Source: Phormidium ambiguum IAM M-71
GTDB lineage: Bacteria; Cyanobacteriota; Cyanobacteriia; Cyanobacteriales; Aerosakkonemataceae
Length of the DNA: 64,000 bases
Direction: 5' to 3'
NCBI RefSeq assembly: GCF_001904725.1
Contig: NZ_MRCE01000011.1
Span: 124,001 to 188,000, forward strand
How positions within the stretch are numbered: the stretch's first letter is position 1; each line of letters begins with the position of its first letter. A program made the position numbers and the translations under genes. A model generated the notes under the pieces. It searched no databases. It was not told the DNA's origin and saw only the letters and a list, made by a program, of their open reading frames with translations. This document shows positions 1-8,221 of this stretch, piece after piece.

Positions 1-1618
1 GCATCCCATTATCTAAAGTAAAAGACTCTGGTAATACTGTCTGATTTGGTGTTTCTAAACTACTAGAAATTGGTGGCAAATACTTATTAACTAACGCTGG
101 ATCTACTCGTCCACCGGAATTATAATTTCCCGTAGTTTGACGATTATTTACACTTTGAGGATTTTGTTCTTCCCGTAATTGAGTAGGTTGAAAATAACCC
201 ACTGTACTTTTAGCAGGAGTCAAATATTTTTTCGCTACTCTTTGCACATCTGCCGCAGTCACTTGAGAAATTGCCGCCATCAAAGTATCAGTATAGCGAT
301 AATCTCCTGTTGCTGTTATTGCTTCTCCTAATTGAGTTGCTTGGGAATTAATATCTCGATTTCCTAAAATTGCCCCAGCTTTAAATTGCGCCTTTGCTCT
401 TTTTAATTCTTCCGCAGTAACGCCCTGATTTTGTAAAGAAGTAATTACCTGGCGAATTACACTTTCAACTTTTTGGATTCTTTGATTAGGTGCAGCAGTA
501 GCAGAAAGTCCATACCAACCAATTCCCGCTAAAGTAGAAACTTCCCCTTCTACACTATTAGCAATTCCTGATTCTACCAACGCTTCATACAATCGAGAAC
601 TGCGCCCACCTGTTAATACAAAATCCATTACCTGCACAGCAGCTTCGTCAGGATTACCTGCTTTAGGCAAAGGATACATTATTTGCAATAAAGGCGCACT
701 TCCCGGCTCTTTTAAGACAATTGGTGTCTTCTTATTGCTAGTCGCCAGGGGAGTTGTTTGCTTTTCTAAAATCTTTTTCCTTTCTGCTTCTCCCCGTCGA
801 GGTATATTCCCAAATAATTCTTTAACTGTTTGTAAAGTTGGTTCGGTTTTAATGTCTCCTACAATTAACAAAATCGCGTTATCAGGACTGTAAAAAGTTT
901 CGTAATAATAGCGAACTTGTTCCAAAGTAAACTTTTCTACATCTGCTTTTGCTCCACCTACAGGTAGCCCATACATATTATTAGGAAAAGCCGCTTTAGC
1001 TACGGTACGATACAAGCGATATTCGGGACTATTTTCGTAACCTTGTAATTCGGAAATTACTACTCTTTTTTCCCGTTCTAAATCTTGGGCATCTAAACGA
1101 GAATTTTGCATTCTATCTGCTTCTAATGTGAGTAATGCTGTTAGTTTATCCCTTTCTACTGTGCCATAATAAGCTGTCTGATCGTAGCCTGTAAAAGCAT
1201 TAGAATCACTTCCTAATGCACTAAACAAATGTCCAAATTGAATGGGGCGTTCCTGTGTCCCTTTAAATAACAAATGTTCTAATTGATGGGCAATACCGTT
1301 GACTCCAGGTTCTTCATTGCGCGACCCTACTTTATACCAAACTTGGACTGTAACAACTGGTGCTGTATGTACTTCTTTGGTTAAAACTGTTAAACCGTTT
1401 TCTAGGACAGTTTGGCGAACATTTTCCGTTAAATTAGGTGCTTGTGGAAGATTATTCGCTATCTCAGTGTTAGGTCTAAAATTTGGTGTTGGCAAGTCGG
1501 AACTAATAGTAAATGGGGTAGAAGTTGCGACGCTGGCAAACAATAATGTTGTTCCCAGACAGAGACTAAAAATTAATCCGAATCGGCGATATTTACGCCA
1601 TAAAGTGGAAAAAGACAT
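1..1618 (-). CDS. M16 family zinc peptidase (5' part; runs off left edge)
   Basis: The reading frame starts at ATG 1616-1618 and is still open at base 1, so the 3' end lies outside the window. Residues 1-35 are basic then hydrophobic, like a signal peptide or anchor, which places the enzyme in the periplasm or membrane. The inverted zinc motif HxxEH is seen as H111-Q-L-E114-H115, and the expected third ligand is E190 within an E-x6-E pattern 75 residues later. Both are complete, so the N-terminal peptidase module looks active. The last residues in the window (TLDNGM) resemble the opening of another M16 module, so this is probably a two-module protein of roughly 900 residues. Family members degrade peptides or process exported proteins; the substrate here is unknown. 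Confidence 0.9.
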   Translation of the reverse strand, partial: MSFSTLWRKYRRFGLIFSLCLGTTLLFASVATSTPFTISSDLPTPNFRPNTEIANNLPQAPNLTENVRQTVLENGLTVLTKEVHTAPVVTVQVWYKVGSRNEEPGVNGIAHQLEHLLFKGTQERPIQFGHLFSALGSDSNAFTGYDQTAYYGTVERDKLTALLTLEADRMQNSRLDAQDLEREKRVVISELQGYENSPEYRLYRTVAKAAFPNNMYGLPVGGAKADVEKFTLEQVRYYYETFYSPDNAILLIVGDIKTEPTLQTVKELFGNIPRRGEAERKKILEKQTTPLATSNKKTPIVLKEPGSAPLLQIMYPLPKAGNPDEAAVQVMDFVLTGGRSSRLYEALVESGIANSVEGEVSTLAGIGWYGLSATAAPNQRIQKVESVIRQVITSLQNQGVTAEELKRAKAQFKAGAILGNRDINSQATQLGEAITATGDYRYTDTLMAAISQVTAADVQRVAKKYLTPAKSTVGYFQPTQLREEQNPQSVNNRQTTGNYNSGGRVDPALVNKYLPPISSSLETPNQTVLPESFTLDNGM

Positions 1619-1830
1619 AGTTTATTTGGTGAAAAATACATCTTGTCGTTGGTTTAATTAAGCAATAGGCTATCTGTTGATTTGGGAGAATTTATTTTCT
1701 AACGATTTTGGGCAACAGATGAGTATTTTACCAACTTTATGCCTATTTCTTAATTTCCAGAAACAGCTTTTCACCTTTTAACTAGTAAATTCCTGATTGT
1801 TTTAATGTTTCTTATTCTAGAGGTTGATGG

Positions 1831-2271
1831 TTAGGAAGGACTGAGAACTCTGATAAATTCTAAGGGTAATCCATCAGTATCGGCAATAAATGTTACTTCA
1901 TAAACTCGATCGCCAATGATTTGCTGAGTTGGTTCTAAAAGCACTTTCAGGGGTGGTACTTGTTCGGGTTGTTGGCTAGAAACTTCGGCAAAACGTTCTT
2001 TTAAAGAGGATAACCAACTGGGTAAGTCAGTGGTGGAATTAGTTAAATCAAAAGATAGATGATAATAACCGACGTAATGTTCGTCACCAAAGGCATCTGG
2101 CGCGGGGTGGGGTTCGGGAATTTGAATTAATTCGATGCGTCCGCCTAAACCTTCCATCCAGCAAGCGAGGGTATAACCTGTGGTGAAACGTTCGCAGACG
2201 GTAAAACCTAGCTGTTCGTAAAATGCGATCGCTCGGTGTATATTAGCAGTACGAATTGAAGCATGGTGCAT
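1831..2271 (-). CDS. VOC family (glyoxalase/bleomycin-resistance fold) protein
   Basis: This is a 146-residue protein with the two beta-alpha-beta-beta-beta modules of vicinal-oxygen-chelate proteins. It opens with MHHASIRTANIHRAIAFYEQ, continues with a RIEL strand and a YYHLSFD strand, and ends with LEFIRVL. Histidines and glutamates occur at the usual metal-ligand positions, suggesting a metal-dependent lyase, dioxygenase or isomerase of unknown substrate. The frame is open for 31 more codons to 2364, but that stretch is a purine-rich GCAGAAGG tandem repeat translating to a low-complexity PSAFCPLPSAF-like string, so I chose the ATG at 2269-2271. It lies 105 bp after the next upstream gene. 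Confidence 0.8.
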   Translation of the reverse strand: MHHASIRTANIHRAIAFYEQLGFTVCERFTTGYTLACWMEGLGGRIELIQIPEPHPAPDAFGDEHYVGYYHLSFDLTNSTTDLPSWLSSLKERFAEVSSQQPEQVPPLKVLLEPTQQIIGDRVYEVTFIADTDGLPLEFIRVLSPS

Positions 2272-2279
2272 AGGGCGGG

Positions 2280-2327
2280 AAAAGGCAGAAGGCAGAGGGC
2301 AGAAGGCAGAAGGTAGAAGGAAAAAGT
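2280..2327. repeat. GCAGAAGG-type short tandem repeat
   Basis: Successive GCAGAAGG / GCAGAGGG units sit just upstream of the VOC start codon. Such heptamer-like repeats are common in filamentous cyanobacteria. Here the repeat extends an open frame and would mislead a start-codon choice. Confidence 0.75.
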
Positions 2328-2375
2328 TTCTATTATCTCCGTGTTTGGAAAAGTCCTTCTGCAATGACTCATCAC

Positions 2376-2885
2376 TTACTCAAATAATCGGTAATAAGGG
2401 TAGCGCACTGGGACACCAGGTTCCTTTTCTAAATCAAAATTAATCACTTCCCAGCAGGGTTCCTCTTCCGGGTCTGGGCTAAAATCAACGGGTAAGCCGT
2501 AAAGTCTAGGGCGAGAAGAGTCAGACTGTCCGCGCCAAGGAGTACTTCGTTCTAGATAACCGCCGATCAATTCTTGGTAGCGACGAGCAATAATTACTCT
2601 GGTTGCTCGATAACCTTGAGTATATAAGCGATCGAGAGCTTCGTGAATTTCAAACCTAATTCCATCGGGATGGGTATGCTGACGATACCACTCATTATTC
2701 CATCGCCGCCATTGACGACCAGATTGCAGATGAATCAGTTCCCCATTCGTTGGGTTCGCCTCAAAAGCCCCATGTCGCGGACACAAATAAGTATCCGTCA
2801 GTGTCAACGCCGGAATAGTCTGACGACAGTGGGGACACTGAATTTCAGGGCCAAAAATTGGATATTGCAAACCAGGGCTAATCAT
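2376..2885 (-). CDS. Zinc-ribbon cyanobacterial conserved protein (TIGR02652-like)
   Basis: The 169-residue protein has CPHC near residue 18 and a second cysteine in YLCPRHG near residue 34, which together look like a short zinc ribbon. The rest is a conserved body with GRQWRRWNNEWYRQHTHPDG followed by a possible helical pair. I recognise it as a family confined to cyanobacteria that I believe is TIGR02652; its function is not known. The zinc ribbon suggests nucleic-acid or protein binding, but nothing more specific can be inferred. A plus-strand frame over the same bases is only a shadow. Confidence 0.75.
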   Translation of the reverse strand: MISPGLQYPIFGPEIQCPHCRQTIPALTLTDTYLCPRHGAFEANPTNGELIHLQSGRQWRRWNNEWYRQHTHPDGIRFEIHEALDRLYTQGYRATRVIIARRYQELIGGYLERSTPWRGQSDSSRPRLYGLPVDFSPDPEEEPCWEVINFDLEKEPGVPVRYPYYRLFE

Positions 2886-3069
2886 GAAGTGAATAAGGAC
2901 ATTTTTTGCGATGGAATGGAGTCAATTTAATCCTAATATGAATTACAGAAGAATGTCTCCCTACGGTCGGTTTATTTGTTGCTAGTAATTTGTAGCGGCA
3001 TGACTCTGACTCGATTTAAGATAGCTGACATGAGGTAAACAAGCATTTCATCAGGAACGATCGCAGATT

Positions 3070-3627
3070 GTGGAAAATATCAATCCTTTATTCCCTAATT
3101 TGTCATCCTATTGGCCGAGACCCGATTTGTCAAAGGCAGCTTTTATCGCCCCCAATGCCACAGTTATGGGTTGGGTCAAAATAGAATCGGGAGTAAGTGT
3201 TTGGTACAACGCCGTAGTTCGCGCTGATGTAGAAAAAATTTCGCTAGGTGAGTTTACCAATATCCAAGATGGGGCAATTTTACACGGCGACCCCGGACAA
3301 CCAACAATTTTAGAGGATCACGTTACCGTTGGACACAGGGCGGTAGTTCATTCCGCTCATATTGAACGGGGTTGTTTAATTGGTATTGGGGCAGTAATTT
3401 TGGATGGTGTCAGAGTTGGAACAGGTAGTTTAATTGGTGCAGGTTCTATCGTTACGAAAGATGTTCCGCCTCTATCTTTGGTTGTTGGCGTTCCCGGTAA
3501 ACGAGTCCGCGAAGTTTCCTCAGAAGAAGCATCGGAACTAATTGTCCACGCCCAACGTTATCATAAGCTGGCTCTGGTTCATGCTGGTAAAGGTACAGAT
3601 TTAGGTTTTCCTCCGCCTTTTTTGTAA
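3070..3627 (+). CDS. Gamma-carbonic-anhydrase family hexapeptide-repeat protein
   Basis: The 185-residue protein is built of left-handed beta-helix hexapeptide repeats followed by a C-terminal helix. The three zinc histidines of the gamma class are present: H72 (LHGDPG), H89 and H94 (VGHRAVVH), with the last two five residues apart as in the archaeal enzyme Cam. It resembles YrdA-like or CcmM-N-terminal proteins. With only 185 residues it lacks the RuBisCO-like repeats of CcmM, so it is not the carboxysome scaffold. It may hydrate CO2 or only bind metal. The start is a GTG at 3070. It is transcribed away from the zinc-ribbon gene, with a 184-bp gap between them. Confidence 0.85.
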   Translation: MENINPLFPNLSSYWPRPDLSKAAFIAPNATVMGWVKIESGVSVWYNAVVRADVEKISLGEFTNIQDGAILHGDPGQPTILEDHVTVGHRAVVHSAHIERGCLIGIGAVILDGVRVGTGSLIGAGSIVTKDVPPLSLVVGVPGKRVREVSSEEASELIVHAQRYHKLALVHAGKGTDLGFPPPFL

Positions 3628-3658
3628 CAGGACTTTTACGCAAAGGCTTAACAAAACT

Positions 3659-3784
3659 AGGACTTACGCCGCCAATCAGAGGTGTAGGGGCAGGTTTTGT
3701 TGATGAATAAGGAATTTCAGAGATTATCTGATTTCAAAACCCGCCCCTACAATCCTTGATTTTTCGTTTTTTTGCGTAAGTCCT
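3659..3784. repeat. Nested inverted repeat (MITE-like, 126 bp)
   Basis: The outer arms AGGACTTACGC (3659-3669) and GCGTAAGTCCT (3774-3784) are perfect complements. Inside them are GTAGGGGCAGGTTTTG (3684-3699) and CAAAACCCGCCCCTAC (3735-3750), complementary with one mismatch. Related inner arms recur at 10795 and 18711. The element lies between convergent genes and may also stop transcription. Confidence 0.8.
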
Positions 3785-3823
3785 AAAAACTTAAAACTTT
3801 CCCAGTCCCCAGTTACCTGATAT

Positions 3824-4195
3824 TTAAAATCCGGCAAATTCTCTTGTTTCTAAACCGGAAAGTTGTTGAGCAATGATTAACTTTGCTTCTAGCTTGGCAA
3901 CACTAAATTGATTTCTCAAATATTCTAAGTGACCAATAGCGTTAGTTTTTTCAGTTGTTAATTTGGCTGAGAGTTCTTGTGCTTTTTGGTATTCTTGATT
4001 AATTTGCAGTAATTCAAATTTACGCGCTTTCCTTTGCGTGTCATTTTTGAGGTGGAAATCGCTTCCAACTATTAAGTCTGCTTTGGCTTCAAAAGCAGAA
4101 ATTACTTGACGTAATGCGGACAATTCATAATCTAATTCTGCGATCGCTTGGTTTGTTCTAGCGATCGCTACTGGATAATCACTCAGCTTGAGCAT
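3824..4195 (-). CDS. Coiled-coil protein of unknown function, second gene of LexA-box operon
   Basis: This 123-residue protein is mostly alpha-helical. Heptad-like helices (IAELDYELSALRQVISAFE and EYQKAQELSAKLTTEK) suggest a coiled coil, broken by a basic NDTQRKARKFELLQ segment in the middle. There are no cysteines, membrane segments or signal peptide, so it is probably cytoplasmic. It follows the 101-residue gene on the same strand after 54 bp with no terminator between them, so I infer one transcript from the promoter at 4601-4629. I do not recognise the family. A role in DNA repair or in a mobile element would fit the SOS-type promoter, but that is inference only. Confidence 0.7.
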   Translation of the reverse strand: MLKLSDYPVAIARTNQAIAELDYELSALRQVISAFEAKADLIVGSDFHLKNDTQRKARKFELLQINQEYQKAQELSAKLTTEKTNAIGHLEYLRNQFSVAKLEAKLIIAQQLSGLETREFAGF

Positions 4196-4249
4196 TGACT
4201 CTTATCCTCAGAAACAGCAGCCAGCAAAAATCAAATTAACAATAACTGA

Positions 4250-4555
4250 CTAAGCAACTAATTCTTGTGGTTGAGAATGAGTTGCAAGTTCTGGCAAAGT
4301 AAGTGTTAACTGTTCAGATTGTGGCAAACCCGCTTTATCCAAAACTTCAACTTCAATCTGTACAGAAACTAAGTAAGAACCTGGTTTTCCTCCCACCATT
4401 TCTGCGATCAATTTAGCAAAATCTGGTCGCTTGGCTGTGAGTGGATCTCTTACTGTGCAACGATCCCACTCTTGTTTCGCGTGAGGATTGAGATTGAGAA
4501 TATAGTGCTTATTCATCAGCAAAAACTCACATTCATGCTTAACAACATTTGTCAT
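4250..4555 (-). CDS. Small protein of unknown function, first gene of LexA-box operon
   Basis: The 101-residue protein has a basic, aromatic N-terminal part (MNKHYILNLNPHAKQEWDRC), a middle with KRPDFAKLIAEMVGG, and a strand-rich end (SVQIEVEVLDKAG) followed by an acidic, Thr/Leu-rich tail. The start at 4555 leaves a 5' leader of about 39 nt from the predicted transcription start. Met14 (start 4516) is a possible alternative, and neither has a clear Shine-Dalgarno sequence. The family is not recognised. Its importance comes from the promoter: a perfect cyanobacterial LexA box lies between the -35 and -10 boxes, so it is probably damage-inducible. Confidence 0.7.
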   Translation of the reverse strand: MTNVVKHECEFLLMNKHYILNLNPHAKQEWDRCTVRDPLTAKRPDFAKLIAEMVGGKPGSYLVSVQIEVEVLDKAGLPQSEQLTLTLPELATHSQPQELVA

Positions 4556-4600
4556 TAGCCAATTTCTACAAAAGGTTGGTTTAATGACTCAACTTTGTTT

Positions 4601-4629
4601 ATTATAGTACACTTGTACTAAATTGTCTA
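4601..4629 (-). promoter_or_regulatory. Sigma-70-type promoter with embedded LexA box
   Basis: On the minus strand, TAGACA (4624-4629) and TATAAT (4601-4606) are separated by exactly 17 bp. The spacer region carries AGTACACTTGTACT (4606-4619), which matches the cyanobacterial LexA consensus RGTACNNNDGTWCB at every position. LexA bound there would block RNA polymerase. The expected start of transcription is near 4594, ahead of the gene starting at 4555. Confidence 0.75.
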
Positions 4630-4647
4630 GTCTCTGTCTGTTAAACA

Positions 4648-4682
4648 TAAAAAAAACCTGTCCAATTTACTAGTCAGACAGG
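4648..4682 (-). terminator. Rho-independent terminator after the 70-residue gene
   Basis: On the minus strand a CCTGTC/GACAGG stem with a 14-nt loop is followed directly by eight T residues. It lies about 125 bp after the stop of the gene at 4809-5021 and just upstream of the LexA-box promoter, insulating the two units. Confidence 0.6.
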
Positions 4683-4808
4683 CGGAGAGAGATTGTATAA
4701 CTTTAAGTTTGTCATAGGATTAGCTAATTAGGTAGTAGCTATTTATATATCTCATATAGAAAAATTTAATAATCATTAATTTAGCAGTACTGAAAACTCA
4801 GTAAAATC

Positions 4809-5021
4809 CTAAGAAATACTAGAAATTTCATCTACAATCATTAACTTTCTTTTGTGAATGCCATACAGAATTCGATTTACTGCCATTCTTTGTTCCTCAT
4901 CCAAAGATTCATCCAAAACTGCTGCCATTAATCCATAGCGATCGGCTAAGGTAACTTGCCCAGAATTACTCACTTGAGCGTATAACTCAGAAATTGCGTT
5001 GGGAAGGAGTTGAACTTGCAT
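4809..5021 (-). CDS. Conserved cyanobacterial small protein, unknown function
   Basis: The 70-residue protein is all-helical, with MQVQLLPNAISELYAQVSNS then LADRYGLMAAVLDESLDEEQ and a basic IHKRKLMIVDE end. I have a general recollection of similar 70-80-residue proteins across cyanobacteria. It has no signal peptide, membrane segment or catalytic motif. It stands alone: its terminator is at 4648-4682 and the next upstream gene is nearly 300 bp away. The size and fold would suit an antitoxin-like or regulatory small protein, but no toxin is adjacent. Confidence 0.75.
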   Translation of the reverse strand: MQVQLLPNAISELYAQVSNSGQVTLADRYGLMAAVLDESLDEEQRMAVNRILYGIHKRKLMIVDEISSIS

Positions 5022-5309
5022 GATGAAAACTTGAACTCGATATTTATAATATCGTTTAAATTAATCAGTTTCAAGGTGATTCAAAAGAGCAATTAGATGT
5101 GATTAATAGGAATCATAAATTGTGAGAAAAAAGGATTTTCTCTGTGAGACAAATTAACACTAAACTGTGATACATATCACTTACGTATATGCGGTAACAG
5201 AAATTAGGAATGAAGCAATCATTTACTTAGAAAATTCTGAGTACTATTCAAAAAAATCCGTCCCATAATGGAGACGGAAAATTTGTAAATCTAAAAATTG
5301 GGATTAAAA

Positions 5310-5924
5310 CTAAGGAGTTTGTAGTGGGGAGATGTTGATTGGGTTAGATGCTGGTGGTAGTGGAGGGGTGGTTGATGGAATAACTAATGGTTGTTGTGGG
5401 GGTGCTTCCTGTAATGGGTAATTTCCTGGTGGGTAGAAATCTTGAGGGCGATCGCTACCATCAATGCAGTCTGCCATGACTCCCGCCACTGCTAGATTTA
5501 ACGATTGAACTAAACCAACAACACATCTACCAAAACGGTTTGGCAACAGACTACGACGACAATTATCTAAAATTGCACTTGGAGAACCCCCAGTGGTATT
5601 CAAACTGATATTGGCGACACAGTTGCCTAATTCACGGGGTCGTCGCACTTGTCTGCAAGTAGCTAGCGCATCCCCAGGAGAAATTTCCGTTTGCTTGTAA
5701 ATTGTTAAAACGCAAGTGGTTAAATCTCTGGGATAGAGTGTGCTGGAGCAGGAGTCTGAGGCTACAGATTCAGGAATGCCAGCACGGACTAACTCTTGTC
5801 CACAAGTCTTGAAATCATAGTCAAAGGCGTTTGATTCTACTGCTAGAGATTCGCTGGGAATAGCGATCGCTAACAACAACAGGGTTGCCCAAGATGGGGT
5901 AAAAGAACGAAACAGCATTTTCAT
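5310..5924 (-). CDS. Secreted cysteine-repeat protein, unknown function
   Basis: Residues 1-28 form a signal peptide (basic start, then SWATLLLLAIAIPSESLA). The mature part has eight cysteines at 41, 59, 71, 90, 102, 122, 134 and 153. The spacing is regular: C-x17-19-C-x11-C, repeated four times with a 30-32-residue period. This looks like four tandem helical hairpins, each stapled by one disulfide. Residues 165-204 form a proline/glutamine-rich tail that may be unstructured. The protein probably acts in the periplasm or outside the cell, where disulfides form. I do not recognise a named family. Confidence 0.75.
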   Translation of the reverse strand: MKMLFRSFTPSWATLLLLAIAIPSESLAVESNAFDYDFKTCGQELVRAGIPESVASDSCSSTLYPRDLTTCVLTIYKQTEISPGDALATCRQVRRPRELGNCVANISLNTTGGSPSAILDNCRRSLLPNRFGRCVVGLVQSLNLAVAGVMADCIDGSDRPQDFYPPGNYPLQEAPPQQPLVIPSTTPPLPPASNPINISPLQTP

Positions 5925-6192
5925 GCTAGTTATATAAAAAAATAAGGGAACTCAGAATCAAAGAGAACTATAGTTAGTCTGGGAGAAATTTACAATCTTT
6001 TTTGTGTCCGCGCAAAGCAAAGTCCATTAGCTCAGGGTACAGTTTGTCCCAATTTCAGTGACTAGCCTGAAATCTACAGAAATTTGATCTTCCTTTTGTT
6101 CCTAATTAAGGTAAAATTTATAGTCGCCCAGCTAAACAAATTGTTAATTTAACTATATACTAGAAATTCTGGGTAAAATTTGATCTGGATAC

Positions 6193-6200
6193 AGAGAGGA
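6193..6200 (+). promoter_or_regulatory. Ribosome binding site of rpsD
   Basis: AGAGAGGA lies six bases before ATG 6207 and decides the start against the upstream in-frame codon at 6180. Confidence 0.7.
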
Positions 6201-6206
6201 AGCGAG

Positions 6207-6815
6207 ATGTCTCGATATAGAGGCCCACGCCTCAGAGTGGTTCGTCGCCTGGGAGACCTTCCCGGCTTAACTCGTAAGTCTGCGAGAAAAACCAACCCTC
6301 CAGGGCAACATGGTGCTAACCGAAAGAAACGTTCTGAGTATGCGATTCGTTTAGAAGAAAAGCAAAAACTGCGCTTTAACTATGGGGTGTCGGAAAGACA
6401 ACTCCTGCGTTATGTGCGGAAAGCTCGTCGCGCCACTGGTTCTACGGGACAAGTGTTGCTGCAATTACTAGAAATGCGTTTAGACAATACTGTTTTCCGT
6501 TTGGGTTTGGCTCCTACCATTCCAGCGGCTCGTCAAATGGTAAATCATGGTCACATTACGGTTAATGGTCGTAAGGTGACGATCGCTAGTTACCAGTGCA
6601 AACCAGGGGAAGTAATTAGCGTTAGAGATCGAGATAATTCTCGTCAGTTGGCGCAAGCAAACCTGCAATATCCCGGTTTGGCTAACTTACCAAGCCATTT
6701 AGAATTCGATAAAACTAAGTTGACTGGCAAAGTTAACAGTGTGGTTGAGCGCGAATGGGTAGCGTTACAAATTAACGAACTACTGGTGGTTGAGTACTAC
6801 TCTCGACAAGCTTAA
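6207..6815 (+). CDS. rpsD: 30S ribosomal protein S4
   Basis: The 202-residue protein begins [20 protein letters not shown]. It carries the S4 N-terminal domain followed by the S4 RNA-binding domain (residues about 90-155: [32 protein letters not shown]). It binds 16S rRNA early in small-subunit assembly. Length and sequence are normal for cyanobacteria. The open frame begins at 6180, but the Shine-Dalgarno sequence and family alignment place the start at 6207. In cyanobacteria rpsD usually stands alone rather than in the alpha operon, as it does here. It converges on moaA. Confidence 0.97.
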   Translation: MSRYRGPRLRVVRRLGDLPGLTRKSARKTNPPGQHGANRKKRSEYAIRLEEKQKLRFNYGVSERQLLRYVRKARRATGSTGQVLLQLLEMRLDNTVFRLGLAPTIPAARQMVNHGHITVNGRKVTIASYQCKPGEVISVRDRDNSRQLAQANLQYPGLANLPSHLEFDKTKLTGKVNSVVEREWVALQINELLVVEYYSRQA

Positions 6816-6816
6816 G

Positions 6817-6888
6817 GATTTTAGATTTAGGATTTTAGATTTTGGATTGGAGATAAAATCTGAAATCTAAAATCTGAAATCTAAAATT
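6817..6888. repeat. GATTTTAGATTT repeat forming a hairpin between rpsD and moaA
   Basis: GATTTTAGATTT-like units on the left face AAATCTAAAATC-like units on the right around a short spacer (GGATTGGAGAT). The result is a long A/T-rich imperfect hairpin directly between the two convergent stop codons. It probably serves as a two-way terminator. This word is a frequent dispersed repeat in cyanobacterial intergenic DNA. Confidence 0.65.
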
Positions 6889-6891
6889 GTC

Positions 6892-7878
6892 TTAGCCGCC
6901 AATTTGTGACATGGTACGGGCATAAATGCCTGTGGTTCCAGAGTTACGTTGTTTAAAGTTAATTTCTGGTTTGATATTTAGTAATTCTCTGACTCGCTCT
7001 CTGATTTCGGCAGGGTTGACACCATTGCGGAGGGCGGTTTTTAAATCAATTTGTCCGGTTTCGTTTAATAAGCAAGGGCGCAACCAACCGTCAGCAGAAA
7101 GTCGCATTCGGTTGCACCGATCGCAAAAACATTCCGACATCTGACTGATAAATCCTAGCGTTCCTTTGGCTCCGGGAATTTTAAACACATCAGCAGGGCC
7201 GTTACCACGCACTTGCGATTCTGTCAAGCCCCAGCGAGTGCGAATTTGTTGGCGCAATTCTTCGGAAGCGACCCAACCGCGATCGCCAAATAAATCAGAA
7301 TTTCCGATCGGCATAAATTCAATGAATCGGACGTGCCATTCTCGATCGATCGATAAAGCAGCTAAATCTAAAACCTCATGGTCATTGACCCCTGGAATTA
7401 CCACGACATTAAGTTTTAGAGGGTTAAAATCAACTTGGTAAGCAGCTTGAATGCCTTGCCAAACTTGTTCCCAAAGAGAACGTCCGCGATTACCAATAAT
7501 TTTGTCAAAAATTTCAGGATTAAGAGAATCCAAACTAATATTAATTCGCCGCAAACCTGCATTGTAAAGGTCTTGAGCCAGAGGTGCGAGTAAAAACCCG
7601 TTAGTTGTCATTGATAAATCTTGAGTTTGGGGTAAAGATGCGATCGCGCCTACCAACTCCACCACTCGCGGACGCAACAAAGGTTCACCCCCAGTCAAGC
7701 GAAAACGAGTAAATCCTACAGGAATGAACACTTCCTCAATCAACGTCAGCAGTTCTTCGTAGCTGAGTAATTGTTGCTGCATTATATAGTCAAGTTCTGC
7801 GCCTTCTGGCATACAGTATTGACAACGGAAATTGCAACGATCGATTAAGCTAATCCGCAAATAATCAACTTGGTTCAT
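6892..7878 (-). CDS. moaA: GTP 3',8-cyclase (molybdenum cofactor biosynthesis)
   Basis: This radical-SAM enzyme of 328 residues makes 3',8-cyclo-7,8-dihydro-GTP, the first step of molybdopterin synthesis. The N-terminal [4Fe-4S] motif CxxxCxxC is at C15, C19, C22. The second cluster is bound by C252, C255 and C269 in the CDRC...RPC region. The C-terminus ends in the functionally required Gly-Gly. Length and motifs are complete. No other moa gene lies in the window, so the pathway is scattered here. Molybdopterin would supply, for example, nitrate reductase, and an nrtS-like nitrate transporter lies at 51543. Confidence 0.95.
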   Translation of the reverse strand: MNQVDYLRISLIDRCNFRCQYCMPEGAELDYIMQQQLLSYEELLTLIEEVFIPVGFTRFRLTGGEPLLRPRVVELVGAIASLPQTQDLSMTTNGFLLAPLAQDLYNAGLRRINISLDSLNPEIFDKIIGNRGRSLWEQVWQGIQAAYQVDFNPLKLNVVVIPGVNDHEVLDLAALSIDREWHVRFIEFMPIGNSDLFGDRGWVASEELRQQIRTRWGLTESQVRGNGPADVFKIPGAKGTLGFISQMSECFCDRCNRMRLSADGWLRPCLLNETGQIDLKTALRNGVNPAEIRERVRELLNIKPEINFKQRNSGTTGIYARTMSQIGG

Positions 7879-8113
7879 TCGCCTGTGGGATTTCCAATGA
7901 GACTACTTCCAGTGTACGAAGGCGAGACGGAAGTAGTTACTAATGAGATTTTTTTCTTTTTAAGGCTTATATGGCAGGCTTTGCCAACCATGTATTAGGT
8001 TTTCTGATCGCCTCTCAAGTACGGGAGAGCCGTTTTCCTAGACTGCACACAAAACCCAAGCTGTTTGGTTATAATACGGATATAGCTTACAGCAACTATT
8101 TTGGAGAAAACAA

Positions 8114-8221
8114 ATGTTTATACAACAACTACTGTCAATAAACCAAACATACGCCTATGCCCTTAGTCTTGAAAGATCAAAAACGCAACCTTTATGTCTA
8201 TATATATCCCAACGACCATGA
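8114..8221 (+). CDS. Possible leader peptide overlapping the DUF4160 start
   Basis: An ATG at 8114 with a good GGAGA Shine-Dalgarno sequence (8103-8107) opens a 35-codon frame ending at TGA 8219-8221. It runs out of frame across the first 65 bases of the DUF4160 gene. The DUF4160 ATG at 8157 itself has no good Shine-Dalgarno sequence. The short frame may therefore couple or attenuate translation, or it may be a chance frame. The peptide has no recognisable features. Confidence 0.3.
   Translation: MFIQQLLSINQTYAYALSLERSKTQPLCLYISQRP

Noticed and set aside
1299-1661. 120-residue plus-strand frame
   Set aside because: Antisense to the M16 peptidase gene, which has clear family motifs on the other strand.
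7879-8156. Molybdenum-cofactor riboswitch upstream of moaA
   Set aside because: No structure resembling the known element could be recognised by eye.
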